This document shows, piece by piece, positions 1 to 9,878 of a stretch of DNA of 64,000 nucleotides. A program made the position numbers and the translations under genes. Source of the DNA: Pelagibius sp050330205 (GTDB lineage: Bacteria > Pseudomonadota > Alphaproteobacteria > Kiloniellales > Kiloniellaceae); NCBI GenBank assembly GCA_050330205.1, contig JBHJOA010000060.1:24242-88241 (forward strand), given 5' to 3'. Numbering within the stretch: position 1 is the first letter of the stretch; every line of letters begins with the position of its first letter. The notes beneath the pieces are model-generated. The model worked only from the letters and a program-made list of their open reading frames with translations. It did not search any database and was not told where the DNA came from.

Positions 1-1086
1 TCCGGCTTCGATTCCGCGCAACTGACCGAGGCCTTGCGCCGCGCCTTGGCCGAGCGCCTGCGCGATGTGCCCGACGCCGCACACCCGCTGCCGGTCACCG
101 AACCGGCGCAGGATACTCTCATCGCAAGCTTCCGCCATTTCCTCGCCACCGGCCGTCTGCCCTGGTGGAGCGTGGTCGACAGCGTGGCGGCGCTGGCGTT
201 CGCCATCGCCGCGCTGGACGTCGAGAGCTTGCGCAGCCTGGCGCGCCGCGGCGCCGACATCCTGGCAACACTGCGCGGGGCGCAGCGCCTCGTGCTGCAG
301 TTCTCGCCGGAGGTGGCGGCGAGGGTCGCCGCCGCCCTGCCGGCCGCGAAGCAGGGCGACTTCAGCGCCGCCGACTGGCCGAAGCCGGCGGACAAAAAGG
401 CCTTTGAAATGCTGATCGCGCGCCTCTGCCGAGTCGCGCGGGCGTCGATGGACGTCACGACGCAAGACGGCGACAGTCCGCAGGCAACGGCCGTTGAAGG
501 CACAAGAGCGGACGCGTCCCAGCCTGAGAAGGCGGCCCGGCGGGACACGCCGGAAGAGCCGGAGGTGGACTTCGTCGACGGCGATCTCGACATCGCCGTC
601 GCCGATGCCGGCCTCGTGCTGCTGCATCCTTTCCTGCCGGCACTCTTCGAGGCGCGCGGCCTGGCCGCTGCCGGCGCTTTCCTCGGCGATTCCGAACAGC
701 TGCGCGCCATCCAGCTCGTGACTTTTCTTGCCGGCGGCGAGACGACGCGGGAAGAGCCGCAGCTGGTCATGGCAAAGCTGCTCTGCGGCTGGCCGCTCGA
801 CGAGCCTGTGCCGCGGGAAACGGTGCTCGACGCCGTCGACCTTGCCGAGGCGGCGGAACTGCTGCGCGCCGTCGTCGGTCACTGGAGCGCGCTCGGCCAG
901 GCCTCGCCCGCGGCGCTGCGTGAGACCTTCCTGACCCGCCCGGGGCGCCTGCGCGAGCGCGGCAACGCCTGGGAACTGGAGGTCGAGAGGCGCGGTGCCG
1001 ACGTGCTGCTCGCGCGCCTGCCCTGGACCTTGAACCCCGTGCGTCTGCCGTGGATGCCGAGGCCTCTTCACGTGGTGTGGTCCTGA
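1..1086 (+). CDS. Contractile injection system tape-measure-type protein, 5' truncated by window edge
   Basis: The frame is open from base 1, so the N-terminus lies outside the window; about 361 residues are visible. The last 165 residues match the CIS tape-measure (CIS_TMP, Afp14-type) family pattern: GLVLLHPFLPALFE, then KLLCGWPL, then a C-terminal block with LPWTLNPVRLPWM ending in VVW. In this family the protein is thought to set the length of the tube-sheath particle during assembly. The stop lies one base before the ATG of the DUF4157 gene, and the AAA+ ATPase follows, which is the usual tail of an eCIS operon. The low-complexity linker around residues 140-185 is charged and probably disordered. 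The family call rests on the C-terminal block and the gene order. Confidence 0.85.
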   Translation, partial: SGFDSAQLTEALRRALAERLRDVPDAAHPLPVTEPAQDTLIASFRHFLATGRLPWWSVVDSVAALAFAIAALDVESLRSLARRGADILATLRGAQRLVLQFSPEVAARVAAALPAAKQGDFSAADWPKPADKKAFEMLIARLCRVARASMDVTTQDGDSPQATAVEGTRADASQPEKAARRDTPEEPEVDFVDGDLDIAVADAGLVLLHPFLPALFEARGLAAAGAFLGDSEQLRAIQLVTFLAGGETTREEPQLVMAKLLCGWPLDEPVPRETVLDAVDLAEAAELLRAVVGHWSALGQASPAALRETFLTRPGRLRERGNAWELEVERRGADVLLARLPWTLNPVRLPWMPRPLHVVWS

Positions 1087-1087
1087 C

Positions 1088-4000
1088 ATGAAGGCCGTCG
1101 CCCGCGCCTCTGCCCGGAAGTCCGACGCGGAACCCGGCCGCGCACGGCCCTTCTTCTCGCGCCCTGCCGGGGTACAGACGAAGCTGCGGGTCGGGCGTCC
1201 CGGCGACCGTTTCGAGCGCGAGGCTGACGCGGCGGCCGACGGCGTGGTGCACGGCCGCGGTACCTTCGCCGACGGCGGCACCATCGCGCCGCGCCTGACC
1301 CCCACCGTGCAGCGCCAGGAGGAGGAAGAAGCGCAGGCCACGCCGCTCGACGCCGAGTCCGCAGGGACTATGGAAGAGGAGGCGTTGCAGGCTAAAAGCG
1401 AAGAGGAAGAACTCCAGACACAAGCCGAAGAGGAAGAGGAGGTCCAGGCCCAAAGCGACGAAGGCGAAGAGGAACTTCAGACCCGGTCCGAGGAAGAAGA
1501 GGAACTCCAGACCCAAGCTGAAGAAGAAGAGGAAGAGATTCAGGCGCGAGCCGCGCCGCCCCGCCGCCGGCACGAGGCGCCTGCGCTAGCCGCCATAGAA
1601 CGCCGCCTGCGCGCCAGCCGCGGCCTCGGTAATCCGCTGCCCGAGGAGTCGCGCCGCCGCATGGAGGCGAGTTTCGGGCGCGAACTTTCCGGCATCCGCA
1701 TCCACACCGACTCCCTCTCAGTCGAGCTGTCGCGCGCGCTGCGCGCCCAGGCCTTCGCCCACGGCAAGGATCTCTACTTCAACGAGGGCCGCTTCGCGCC
1801 GGGCACGCCGGAAGGCGATCACCTGCTGGCGCACGAGATCGCGCACAGCATCCAGCAGGGCGCGGTGAAGGGTCAGGAGGTGCGCCTCCAGCCGGAAGAA
1901 GCCGATCCCGACGTCATGTGGGTGCGGCCCGAGGCCCTGGAGGCGGTGCGCCTCGCCCGCACCAAGGAAGGCCTCATCAACACTAAGCTGAACGACAGCG
2001 ACGGCAACCGCATCGGCTGGACCCATCTGCTGGAGATCTTTCGCACCGCTTTCGGCGGTGACACCATCCATCCCTCGGTGGTGCAGAAGATCACCATGGT
2101 CGCCAAGCCCGACGGCACCGGCAAGCAGGACGCCCTGCCGCACTGGTGCGGCCTCTTCACCTGGTGGGCGCTGAAGTCCTCCGGTGTGCCGCTGCCCGAT
2201 TGGAAGATCGGCATGAGCATCCTGGGCGTGGTCGAGCCGCGGCCGCAGGGCACGCTGCCGCAGAAGGGCGACATCGCCTACCGCACCAAGAACGATCACT
2301 TCGCCCTGGTCTCCGGGTTAGAGAGCTCGGCCGAGGCGGCTGGCAAGCCGGTGAAGGACGTGCGGGTGCGCACCATCAACGGCAACACCGCCGGCTCCGA
2401 TAACCTCGGCGGCCAGGTGCAGGAGAAGTGGGGGCCGATCAGCGAGTGGCTCACCTTCTTCGACCCCATGTCGAAACTGCCGTTGCCCGACGTGCCGCTG
2501 GTGATGACCACGAGAGATCCGGAGGACGTCGGTGAGGGGCCGCCGCCGACCGAAACCGGGGCGGAGGCGGAAGCCGCGGACGACCCGGGGCCGACGGATG
2601 TCTCGCACCTCGCCGAGGACGTCCCCGCGACGCCCGAGGCGGTGGCCGGGCCCGAGGCCGAGGTGGCGCTGGAGATCCCGCCGCCGGCACCGCTGCCGCC
2701 AGCCGAACCCGCCGCAAAGGTCGAGAAGCTCGACCTCTCCGGCTCCTCCGACGCGGCCATGGCCGGCTTCACTGCCGCGCCGGCTTCCCAGGTCGCCGCC
2801 ACCGGGCCGGAGCTGGGCGGTGCGCTGGACGGCAAGGTCGCCGGCGAGCAGGCCGAAGCCGCCACCTCCGCACCGGAGTTGCATGCGCGGACCGGCGGCG
2901 ACGTCGACCCCGGCATCACGCCGCCCGGCGCCATCCCGGTTCCGGCCGGCACCGTCGGCGACGGCGTTGCCGGGGCGACACCGCCGGATCTGGTCGCCCA
3001 GCCGCACCAGGACAAGGCGCCGCCGCCGACCAACGCCGCCAACGAGAAGCTGATGGACCAGCAGCCCGAGGGCAGCTTTCTCGACTGGCTGCGCGGCGCC
3101 ATCGGCAACCTCATGTCGGGCATCCGCACCAGCGACCCGGGCGTTTCCACCTCCGCCGGGCCGCGCCAGCAGGTCGCCATGGCCGGCGAGGCCGATCCCG
3201 AGCGCATGGCGCGCCAGAAGGAGGAGGGCGCCGGCCAACTGCGCGCCCAGCGCGACACCCAGGTAGCCGCCTTCAAGAACCATCCGGGGCAGTCCAACAT
3301 CAAGCCGCGCCGGATCGACGAGGCGCGCAAGCCGGCGATGCAGACCGAACCGGCGACGCAGGTCGGCCCGCTGCCGCCGTCGAACGACGCCGCCGACTAC
3401 GTCGAAGCGCAGCTGCCCAAGGAGGTGCGCGACAAGGCCGACACGGATCTCGCGCCGACGCTTGAGCCTGGTCTGCAGGAAGCCGGCGCCTCGACGGAAC
3501 AGGCGGCCAGGACCCGCGACAGCGACAGTGAGAAGGAGAAGGAAACGGCAGCGCAGAAGGCGCGCCAGATCAACGAGACCGCCGATGCCGCACAGAAGAA
3601 GGCGGTGCTGGACGGCCGCCAGGACGTTGCCCGCCAGCAGGGCGAGGGCGTGGCCGGCGCCTACGAGCGCGTGAACGAATTTTCCCAGGACGCCGCCAAG
3701 CAGCAGACCGAGCAGCGCAAGGCCATCGGCGAGCACGTGCAGTCCGAGGAAGGCAAGGCACGGCGGAAGCTGGAGGACGGCGAGAAGGAGGCGGAGAAGG
3801 AGAAGCAGGCCAAGGAGAACGAGGCTGCCGCCAAGAAAAAGGAACTCGAGAAGGACCAGGAGAAGGACTCCTGGTGGGATCGCGCCGCGAACTTTGTGAA
3901 GAAGGCGGTGAAGGCGGTGACCGAGGCCATCGACACCATCTTCACCAAGCTGCGCGAGGCGGTCGCGACGATCATTGAAAAGGCCAAGAACGCCGCCGTC

Positions 4001-6136
4001 GGCCTCATCAACGCCGCGCGCGACTGGGTGGTCGACAAGCTGAACGGTTTCCGCGACTGGGCCAAGTCGCAGGTCGACAAGTACCTGAAGGAAAGCTTCC
4101 CGGGCCTCGCCGCGGCGATCAACAGTGGCATCGACTTCACTGTCGATGTCGCCGTCGCTGGCGTGAACCTCGCCGCCGACACCGCCATCGCCGGGGTAGA
4201 GGCCCTGGCCGACGGCCTCGCCGCCGCCCTCGACAAGATTCTTTCGGTCTACCAGGCGGCGCTGAAGGCCGCGGTGCAGATCGCCGGCGCCGTCGTCACC
4301 GGCGACTTCGCCGAGGCGCTGAAGATCGCCATCCAGGCCGCCTGCGACATCGCCGGCATCGACTCCAAGCCGATTTTCGACTTCCTCGACCGCGCCGGCA
4401 GCCTGATCACCAGGATCCTCAAGGACCCGGTGACCTTCATCACCAACCTCCTGACCGCCGTCGGCCAGGGCGTGCGGGCCTTCGGCGAGAATATCCTGGC
4501 GCACCTGCAGAAGGGGCTCATCGCCTGGCTCACCGGGGCCATCGCCGAGGCCGGCATTACCCTGCCCGAGAAGTTCGACCTTATGGGCATCTTCAGCCTG
4601 GTGGCGCAGATCCTCGGCCTCACCTACGCCAACGTGAAGGCGCGAATTATAAAGAAGCTGCCGGCGGCCGAGAAGGTCTTCGACGTCGTCGAAAAGGGCT
4701 TCGAGCTGGTCCTGAAGCTGAAGGACATGGACTTCTCCGCGCTCTGGGAAGAGGTCAAGTCGCAGCTGGCGACCCTCAAGGAAACCGTGATCGACGGCAT
4801 CCGCAACTGGGTCATCACCACGGTGATCAAGGAAGGCATCATCTGGCTGCTCAGCCTGATGAACCCCGCCTCGGCCATCGTGAAGGCGCTCAAGGTGCTC
4901 TTCGACCTCACGATGTGGCTCATCGAGCGCTTCGACCAGATCAAGGACTTCGTGCTTTCCGTCTATGGCGCCGTGGCGAACATCGCCGCCGGCGTGCTCG
5001 GCCCCGCCGCCAAGTCGGTGGAGGACGCGCTGTCGCGCGCGCTGCCGGTGGTGATCTCCATGGTGGCGAGCTTCATCGGCCTCGGCGGTGTCGGAAAGGC
5101 GGTGAAGGAAGTGCTGGAAAAGATCACCGCGCCCATCAACAAGGTGATCGACATGGTGATCGACAAGGTCATCGCCTTCGCCAAGAAAATCATCGGCAAG
5201 GTGAAGTCGGGCGCCAAGAAAGCCAAGGAGGCAGTCAGCGAGTTCCTCTGGCCGAAGAAAACCTTCTCTGCGGGTGGCGAGAGCCATACGCTGTTCTTCA
5301 CCGACGCGGGCAAGCCGATGATCCGCTCCTCGCCGCAGGATCTCGCCACCTTCATCGCCGCCTGGGAGGCCAAGTCCGGCAGCAGCGCCACGCCGGCCAA
5401 GAAGGAACATCTGAAGAAGGCTAAAGCGACTCTCGGCGAGATCAAGAAGCTCGCCGCCGCCATTGAGAAGGACGAGAAGGCGGGCAAGAAGGTGGATTCG
5501 GCTAAGCAGCAGAATATGCTGCAGCTGCAGACCGCCATGTCGGAGAGCCTGAAGGGTATGCTGGGCGGTGAGCACGATCTCGCCAAGGCGCGCGAGCGCT
5601 ATCTGTTGGAGGGCCTGACCGGAACCTACGGGACGATCCCCAAGCCCAAGGGTGACTATCTGACCGGCGACCACCAGCCGCAGGCCGCCGTCATCAAGCT
5701 GCTGGCGGACAAGCCCTACTTCGCCGGCGACGAAGGCGCCAAGATGCGCCACCGCGCCGCCGGCGGTCATGCCGACAACGCCTATGTGATCAATCTTCAG
5801 GGCAAGCGCCATGCCGCCGGGCGCACCTACGGCGGCAAGGGCACCTCGACCAAGAACGCTTTCGCCTCCAAGGTGACCGGCATGGAGGCGAAGGAAAGTG
5901 ATGACGGCAAGCGGCGCAAGCAGGCGGTGGCCTTCCTAAAGACCGAACTCTCCGAGGATGTCTCGGAAATGCGCGACGTCTACAAGCGCGGCGCCAAGGA
6001 CCCGATCTGGCAGGACCTCGACAACTTCGTCGAGGACAACGACGATAAGGAGACGCTGGTCGGCGAGATCCGTGACAGCGTGAACAAGGGCGAGACGGTC
6101 ATCGTCAACCAGCCGATGAGCGAACTCGCGGGATAA
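1088..6136 (+). CDS. DUF4157-containing eCIS cargo/toxin-like protein, 1682 aa
   Basis: Likely a cargo or effector of the adjacent contractile injection system; DUF4157 is a known hallmark of eCIS-associated proteins. Visible domains in order: a basic N-terminus; an acidic Glu/Gln repeat tract at about 75-153; DUF4157 at about 180-258 with a HEIAH zinc-protease-like motif (H249, E250, H253); a CHAP/NlpC-like segment at about 345-410 with WC353GLF and, about 50 residues later, GDIAYRTKNDH404; a Pro/Ala/Glu-rich linker to about 770; a charged coiled-coil region to about 930; a long amphipathic helical region with apolar stretches to about 1400; and a C-terminal domain containing GDHQPQ (about 1524) and a His-rich GGHADNAYVINLQGKRH segment. 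The starting ATG is 1 base after the upstream stop, so translation is probably coupled. The CHAP-like and C-terminal toxin readings are my inference. Confidence 0.85.
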   Translation: MKAVARASARKSDAEPGRARPFFSRPAGVQTKLRVGRPGDRFEREADAAADGVVHGRGTFADGGTIAPRLTPTVQRQEEEEAQATPLDAESAGTMEEEALQAKSEEEELQTQAEEEEEVQAQSDEGEEELQTRSEEEEELQTQAEEEEEEIQARAAPPRRRHEAPALAAIERRLRASRGLGNPLPEESRRRMEASFGRELSGIRIHTDSLSVELSRALRAQAFAHGKDLYFNEGRFAPGTPEGDHLLAHEIAHSIQQGAVKGQEVRLQPEEADPDVMWVRPEALEAVRLARTKEGLINTKLNDSDGNRIGWTHLLEIFRTAFGGDTIHPSVVQKITMVAKPDGTGKQDALPHWCGLFTWWALKSSGVPLPDWKIGMSILGVVEPRPQGTLPQKGDIAYRTKNDHFALVSGLESSAEAAGKPVKDVRVRTINGNTAGSDNLGGQVQEKWGPISEWLTFFDPMSKLPLPDVPLVMTTRDPEDVGEGPPPTETGAEAEAADDPGPTDVSHLAEDVPATPEAVAGPEAEVALEIPPPAPLPPAEPAAKVEKLDLSGSSDAAMAGFTAAPASQVAATGPELGGALDGKVAGEQAEAATSAPELHARTGGDVDPGITPPGAIPVPAGTVGDGVAGATPPDLVAQPHQDKAPPPTNAANEKLMDQQPEGSFLDWLRGAIGNLMSGIRTSDPGVSTSAGPRQQVAMAGEADPERMARQKEEGAGQLRAQRDTQVAAFKNHPGQSNIKPRRIDEARKPAMQTEPATQVGPLPPSNDAADYVEAQLPKEVRDKADTDLAPTLEPGLQEAGASTEQAARTRDSDSEKEKETAAQKARQINETADAAQKKAVLDGRQDVARQQGEGVAGAYERVNEFSQDAAKQQTEQRKAIGEHVQSEEGKARRKLEDGEKEAEKEKQAKENEAAAKKKELEKDQEKDSWWDRAANFVKKAVKAVTEAIDTIFTKLREAVATIIEKAKNAAVGLINAARDWVVDKLNGFRDWAKSQVDKYLKESFPGLAAAINSGIDFTVDVAVAGVNLAADTAIAGVEALADGLAAALDKILSVYQAALKAAVQIAGAVVTGDFAEALKIAIQAACDIAGIDSKPIFDFLDRAGSLITRILKDPVTFITNLLTAVGQGVRAFGENILAHLQKGLIAWLTGAIAEAGITLPEKFDLMGIFSLVAQILGLTYANVKARIIKKLPAAEKVFDVVEKGFELVLKLKDMDFSALWEEVKSQLATLKETVIDGIRNWVITTVIKEGIIWLLSLMNPASAIVKALKVLFDLTMWLIERFDQIKDFVLSVYGAVANIAAGVLGPAAKSVEDALSRALPVVISMVASFIGLGGVGKAVKEVLEKITAPINKVIDMVIDKVIAFAKKIIGKVKSGAKKAKEAVSEFLWPKKTFSAGGESHTLFFTDAGKPMIRSSPQDLATFIAAWEAKSGSSATPAKKEHLKKAKATLGEIKKLAAAIEKDEKAGKKVDSAKQQNMLQLQTAMSESLKGMLGGEHDLAKARERYLLEGLTGTYGTIPKPKGDYLTGDHQPQAAVIKLLADKPYFAGDEGAKMRHRAAGGHADNAYVINLQGKRHAAGRTYGGKGTSTKNAFASKVTGMEAKESDDGKRRKQAVAFLKTELSEDVSEMRDVYKRGAKDPIWQDLDNFVEDNDDKETLVGEIRDSVNKGETVIVNQPMSELAG

Positions 6137-6140
6137 CGCC

Positions 6141-7547
6141 ATGAGAGACGAGACAAAGACACAAGCCGCGCCGGCCAGCAATGCCGGGAACCTCTCGCGT
6201 GGACTCGCCTTCCTGGAAGCGCTGGTCGCCGCGCGGGCGCGCGAGGAGAACGGCGACAGCGCGGCTGAACTGCCGCAGCCGACCCTGATCGACGACGGCT
6301 CGCCCCTGGCCGCGCTGGCGCATCGCAACCTCAGCTTCGACGAATACACGGTCATCATGCTGGCGCTGGCGCCGCACCTGCGCCCGGGTCTGCTGGAATC
6401 CTCCCTGCGCGCTGCGCTGCCGGGCGACGGCGATTTCCCGCAGTTCGGCGGCCGCAGGGAAAGAGAGAGCCGCGCCCTGGTCGCCACCGGCGAGACGGCG
6501 GCCTTCCTGCTCGCCGGTCCCAGCGTCGAGGCGCGCTTTGCCGTGCAGCGGCTTTTCGGACCGGACCACTGGTTCGCGCGCGACGGCTTGCTGCGCCTGG
6601 AGGAGGCGGAGCGCGGCGCACCCTACCTCTCCGGCCGCCTCGTCATGGGGCGCGATTGGATCGAGCGGCTGACCCTCGGCGCCGCCATTGCGCCCGGCTT
6701 CTCCGCCGCCTTTCCGGCGCGCCGCCTGGAGACCGAGTTGCAGTGGGACGACCTGATCCTCGAGCGCGGCGCCCAGGCACAGATTGAGGAGATCTGCCGC
6801 TGGCTGCGCCACCGCCGCGCCCTGGCCGAGCGCGCCATGCCGCCGGGCCGCCTGCGCCCCGGCCACCGCGCGCTGTTCCACGGGCCGCCGGGTACTGGCA
6901 AGACGCTCGCCGCCAGCCTGCTGGGCCGCATCTCCGGCCGCGAGGTCTACCGCGTCGATCTCTCCACGGTGGTCTCCAAGTACATCGGTGAGACCGAGAA
7001 GAACCTGGCCGGGCTCTTCGAAACGGCGCAGAGCCGCGACTGGATCCTGTTCTTCGACGAGGCCGACGCCCTCTTCGGCAAGCGCACCAACGTGAAGGAC
7101 GCGCACGACCGCTACGCCAACCAGGAGGTCAGCTACCTGCTGCAGCGGGTCGAGGACTACGACGGCCTCGCCGTGCTGGCGACCAACCTGCGCGCCAACA
7201 TGGACGACGCTTTCCTCGGCCGCTTCGATACCGTGGTGCGCTTCTCGCTGCCGACCGAGGCCGAGCGCCGGCGCATCTGGCTCGCCGCCATGCCGCGCGA
7301 CCCCGCCCCCGCCGACCGCAAGGCCTTTGCGGTCGCCCTGGCCCGTTTCGAGCTTTCCGGCCGCGCCATCGTCGGCGCCTTGCAGTTCGCCGCCCTCGCG
7401 GCGCTCGACGCCGGTAGCCCGGTGTTGCGCTACGGTGACGCCGCCCTTGGCGTCCAGCGCGAGATGGAAAAGGAAGGCCGCGTCTTCCGCGACCTCGTCG
7501 CGGTGGAAGCGGAGGAGGAGCGGGGGGGCAGAGGCGTCGACGTCTGA
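6141..7547 (+). CDS. eCIS-associated AAA+ ATPase
   Basis: A 468-residue AAA+ ATPase of the kind found at the end of eCIS loci (Afp15-like), where it is required for or assists particle assembly. The N-terminal 230 residues form a family-specific helical region. The AAA module follows, with Walker A GPPGTGKT at about 247-254, Walker B ILFFDEAD at about 302-309, and a sensor region around LAVLATNLRANMDDAFLGRFD with a likely arginine finger. The ATG is 4 bases after the DUF4157 stop, so the two genes are in one transcription unit with the tape-measure gene. No transcription terminator is obvious after the stop. The next gene points the other way. Confidence 0.88.
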   Translation: MRDETKTQAAPASNAGNLSRGLAFLEALVAARAREENGDSAAELPQPTLIDDGSPLAALAHRNLSFDEYTVIMLALAPHLRPGLLESSLRAALPGDGDFPQFGGRRERESRALVATGETAAFLLAGPSVEARFAVQRLFGPDHWFARDGLLRLEEAERGAPYLSGRLVMGRDWIERLTLGAAIAPGFSAAFPARRLETELQWDDLILERGAQAQIEEICRWLRHRRALAERAMPPGRLRPGHRALFHGPPGTGKTLAASLLGRISGREVYRVDLSTVVSKYIGETEKNLAGLFETAQSRDWILFFDEADALFGKRTNVKDAHDRYANQEVSYLLQRVEDYDGLAVLATNLRANMDDAFLGRFDTVVRFSLPTEAERRRIWLAAMPRDPAPADRKAFAVALARFELSGRAIVGALQFAALAALDAGSPVLRYGDAALGVQREMEKEGRVFRDLVAVEAEEERGGRGVDV

Positions 7548-7730
7548 CGGCCATCGCTTCACAACAAGGCGGGTAACCTCACATAGGTTCGATCGTTGCG
7601 GGGTGGCATGCAGTGGCAGGCCTGGAATGAAGGCCAAATTTCAGCTTTCCGCTCCACATCAGACATATGTACTCGCTTGGCATGACAGCGGCTCGTGACC
7701 CTGAGCCGAAGCTTTGGCATTCCCGAGAGT

Positions 7731-8933
7731 TCATGCCGCGAGCCCGCTTGTTCGGCTTGAGTGGGTCGAGGGCAAGGCTAGGGCGGCAAGAAAAATCAAC
7801 AGGGCAAGGCCGGCGAGGACAAGGAGGAGCCATTGGAAGCCGCTGCCTGGCGCATAGAGCAGTGCCACCATCTGCACGCCGAGGGGAGCCCCGACGATAG
7901 CGATTCCGTTGCGTATGCCGTAGGCAAGGCCGCGGCGGTGGCTGGGACTGAAGCGAGCGATCAGCACGTTCTCCACCGGGGCGGCGATATCAAAGGCGAA
8001 GACCACCAACACGGCGGCAATCAAGATCGGCCAGCCCGTGACGGCACACGCAGCCACCAAAGCCACAACCTTCAGGGCATAGCTGGCAACGTAGACCACT
8101 TTGGCGGCCCCCTTGCCGGAGAGGTGCCCACCGATCAACTGTGAGGTGGCACCCAACAGATAGACCGCCATGATGACGGCACCCAGGCCCAGGAGCCCTT
8201 GCCCTAGGAGCGCACCCAATTCGATGTCCAGCCACTTCGGCAACATGGTTGTGAAGGCGTGATAGATGACCGTGGTCAAGGACATGGTGATCGCCAGGGC
8301 GACAATGGCGCGACGCACATCGGCCCGGCTCGGCTCGGGCTGCGGCAGGACGTCCTCCTTGCGCTCGACAATGTGGCCCTTGGTCAAGAGTGTCCACAGA
8401 GACAGGCCGGCGATCAGGGCGACTAAGCCCGGCACAATGAAGGCGGCGCGCCAGGACACCAGATCGGTCAGAGAACCGGCGATCAGGGCGGCCACCGCCG
8501 TGCCCAGTCCGCCAAATATGCCGAGGGCTGCGATCGCCTTGCCCCGCGACCGGGCGTTCACTACCAGCCAGGACGTGCTCACCGGGTGATAGATCGCCCC
8601 GAAGAATCCCAGAAGGCCGAGAAAGACCATCAGGGAGCCAGGACCTACAGCAAAGCCGCATAGCGCCGTGGCAGCGCCGATGCCCAGGAAGTAGATCACC
8701 ATCACATTTCCTGCGCCGCAGTGATCGCTGAGCCAGCCGGCGAGCGGTGCCGCCAAGCCCAAGAGCAGTGCCCCGTAGGTCCAAAGCGCGATCATTTCGT
8801 CGTAGGATCTCTGCCATTCGACCTCTAGTGCCAGAACGACCGTGAGATAGAGGGCCACAAGGACGTGAAATAGAAAATGCCCGATAGCGGCAAAGCCGAA
8901 TACCAAGCTGAACTGGGTCTTGGGCGCGGGCAT
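7731..8933 (-). CDS. MFS transporter
   Basis: A 400-residue protein with about 12 hydrophobic segments spread over its whole length, and the cytoplasmic-loop signature of the major facilitator superfamily (GWLSDHCGAGNVMV after TM2; NARSRGKAIAALGIFGGLG further on). The C-terminal half begins around residue 210 after a charged central loop (KGHIVERKEDVLPQPEPSR). The substrate cannot be told from sequence. The AraC-type regulator lies upstream on the same strand, 141 bases away, so the two may be co-transcribed or the regulator may control this exporter or importer. The gene is convergent with the eCIS operon. Confidence 0.85.
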   Translation of the reverse strand: MPAPKTQFSLVFGFAAIGHFLFHVLVALYLTVVLALEVEWQRSYDEMIALWTYGALLLGLAAPLAGWLSDHCGAGNVMVIYFLGIGAATALCGFAVGPGSLMVFLGLLGFFGAIYHPVSTSWLVVNARSRGKAIAALGIFGGLGTAVAALIAGSLTDLVSWRAAFIVPGLVALIAGLSLWTLLTKGHIVERKEDVLPQPEPSRADVRRAIVALAITMSLTTVIYHAFTTMLPKWLDIELGALLGQGLLGLGAVIMAVYLLGATSQLIGGHLSGKGAAKVVYVASYALKVVALVAACAVTGWPILIAAVLVVFAFDIAAPVENVLIARFSPSHRRGLAYGIRNGIAIVGAPLGVQMVALLYAPGSGFQWLLLVLAGLALLIFLAALALPSTHSSRTSGLAA

Positions 8934-9074
8934 TGGTTCCCTTCCGTCGTCGGGGTTCCCTGCAGCGCACTGTGGGGGACGGGCTGGCGAGAGGCTTGCT
9001 CGGTCCGGCCAACTCGTGTCTCCAATCGGACAAATGAGCGCCCTTTGGGGCGATCATATTTCCGGAAGGTGACG

Positions 9075-9878
9075 TCAGGAGAAATAACGGCCCGGCGTGC
9101 GGCCTAGACACTTCTTGAACATCTGGACGAAAGCGCTAGGGCTGTCGTAGCCCACGTCCAGGGCCACAGTGGTGACCGGTTCGCCTTGAGCCAAGCGGCG
9201 CAGCGCCTCAAGGACCCGCAGGTGCTGGCGCCAAGTCCGAAATGTCATCGAGGTTTCGGCCCGGAAGAGGCGTGCCAACGTCCGGCTGCTGGCGCCGACA
9301 ATGCGGCCCCAGTCCTCCAAGCTGCGGTTATCGGCAGGGTTTGCCAGCAGGGCCTCAACAAGGCGTCGAAGACGCCTATCTTGTGGGATGGGCAGGGGAA
9401 GGGCCGGGGCAGGCAGGCTGCGAAGCTGATCCAGAATCACGGCTATGATTCGTCCATCGGGGCCGCTGAAGGCCGGATCTGTCGTCTCCATGCAGGTGTG
9501 AAGGATGAGCTCGCGCAGGAAAGCGGATATGCCAAGAACGCAGAGATCTTCTGGCAGGTCGGGAAACGATGCTTGGTCAACTATGAGGCTGCTGAGCGCC
9601 ACTTGGCCGGACGTGCGAGTCTGATGGCGCACACCGGCCGGCACCCAGACGGCCCGCTGGGGTGGAATCACCCAGTGACCTTTCTCGGTATCGACGGTCA
9701 CCACTCCATCCGAAGGATAGATGAGGCAAGCTCTATCGTGGCTATGCCATGTGTTGGTGTGGCCACTTGGATAGGTGTCGACCTCGAATGCCACTGGCGG
9801 CTGGGCATCTTTCGGCAGCTCCTGGCTGGAGGCTTGCGCGGAGGCCGTGCGACCCGAAGCTTTGAACTCGTTGGGCAT
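9075..9878 (-). CDS. AraC-family transcriptional regulator with cupin sensor domain
   Basis: A 267-residue AraC/XylS regulator. The N-terminal cupin-type sensor (about 25-110) shows the YPSGHTNTWHSHDRACLIYPSDG region followed by WVIPPQRAVWVPAG, as in the AraC subgroup that often controls neighbouring MFS exporters. The C-terminal double helix-turn-helix (about 170-265) ends with the typical GYDSPSAFVQMFKKCLGRTPGRYF. The start at 9878 was chosen because GGAG lies 5 bases upstream. In-frame ATGs at 9887 and 9896 and an alternative start at 9944 exist. It is likely to act on the MFS gene downstream and on its own promoter; no operator can be assigned. Confidence 0.87.
   Translation of the reverse strand: MPNEFKASGRTASAQASSQELPKDAQPPVAFEVDTYPSGHTNTWHSHDRACLIYPSDGVVTVDTEKGHWVIPPQRAVWVPAGVRHQTRTSGQVALSSLIVDQASFPDLPEDLCVLGISAFLRELILHTCMETTDPAFSGPDGRIIAVILDQLRSLPAPALPLPIPQDRRLRRLVEALLANPADNRSLEDWGRIVGASSRTLARLFRAETSMTFRTWRQHLRVLEALRRLAQGEPVTTVALDVGYDSPSAFVQMFKKCLGRTPGRYFS

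Noticed and set aside
2318..5812. Long minus-strand open frame (1164 codons) opposite the DUF4157 gene
   Set aside because: Shadow of GC-rich codons: low-complexity Gly/Leu/Asp/Arg-rich translation without any domain, while the plus strand has clear domains and coupled starts.
6105..7637. Minus-strand 510-codon frame opposite the AAA+ ATPase
   Set aside because: Antisense shadow; the AAA+ motifs are on the plus strand.
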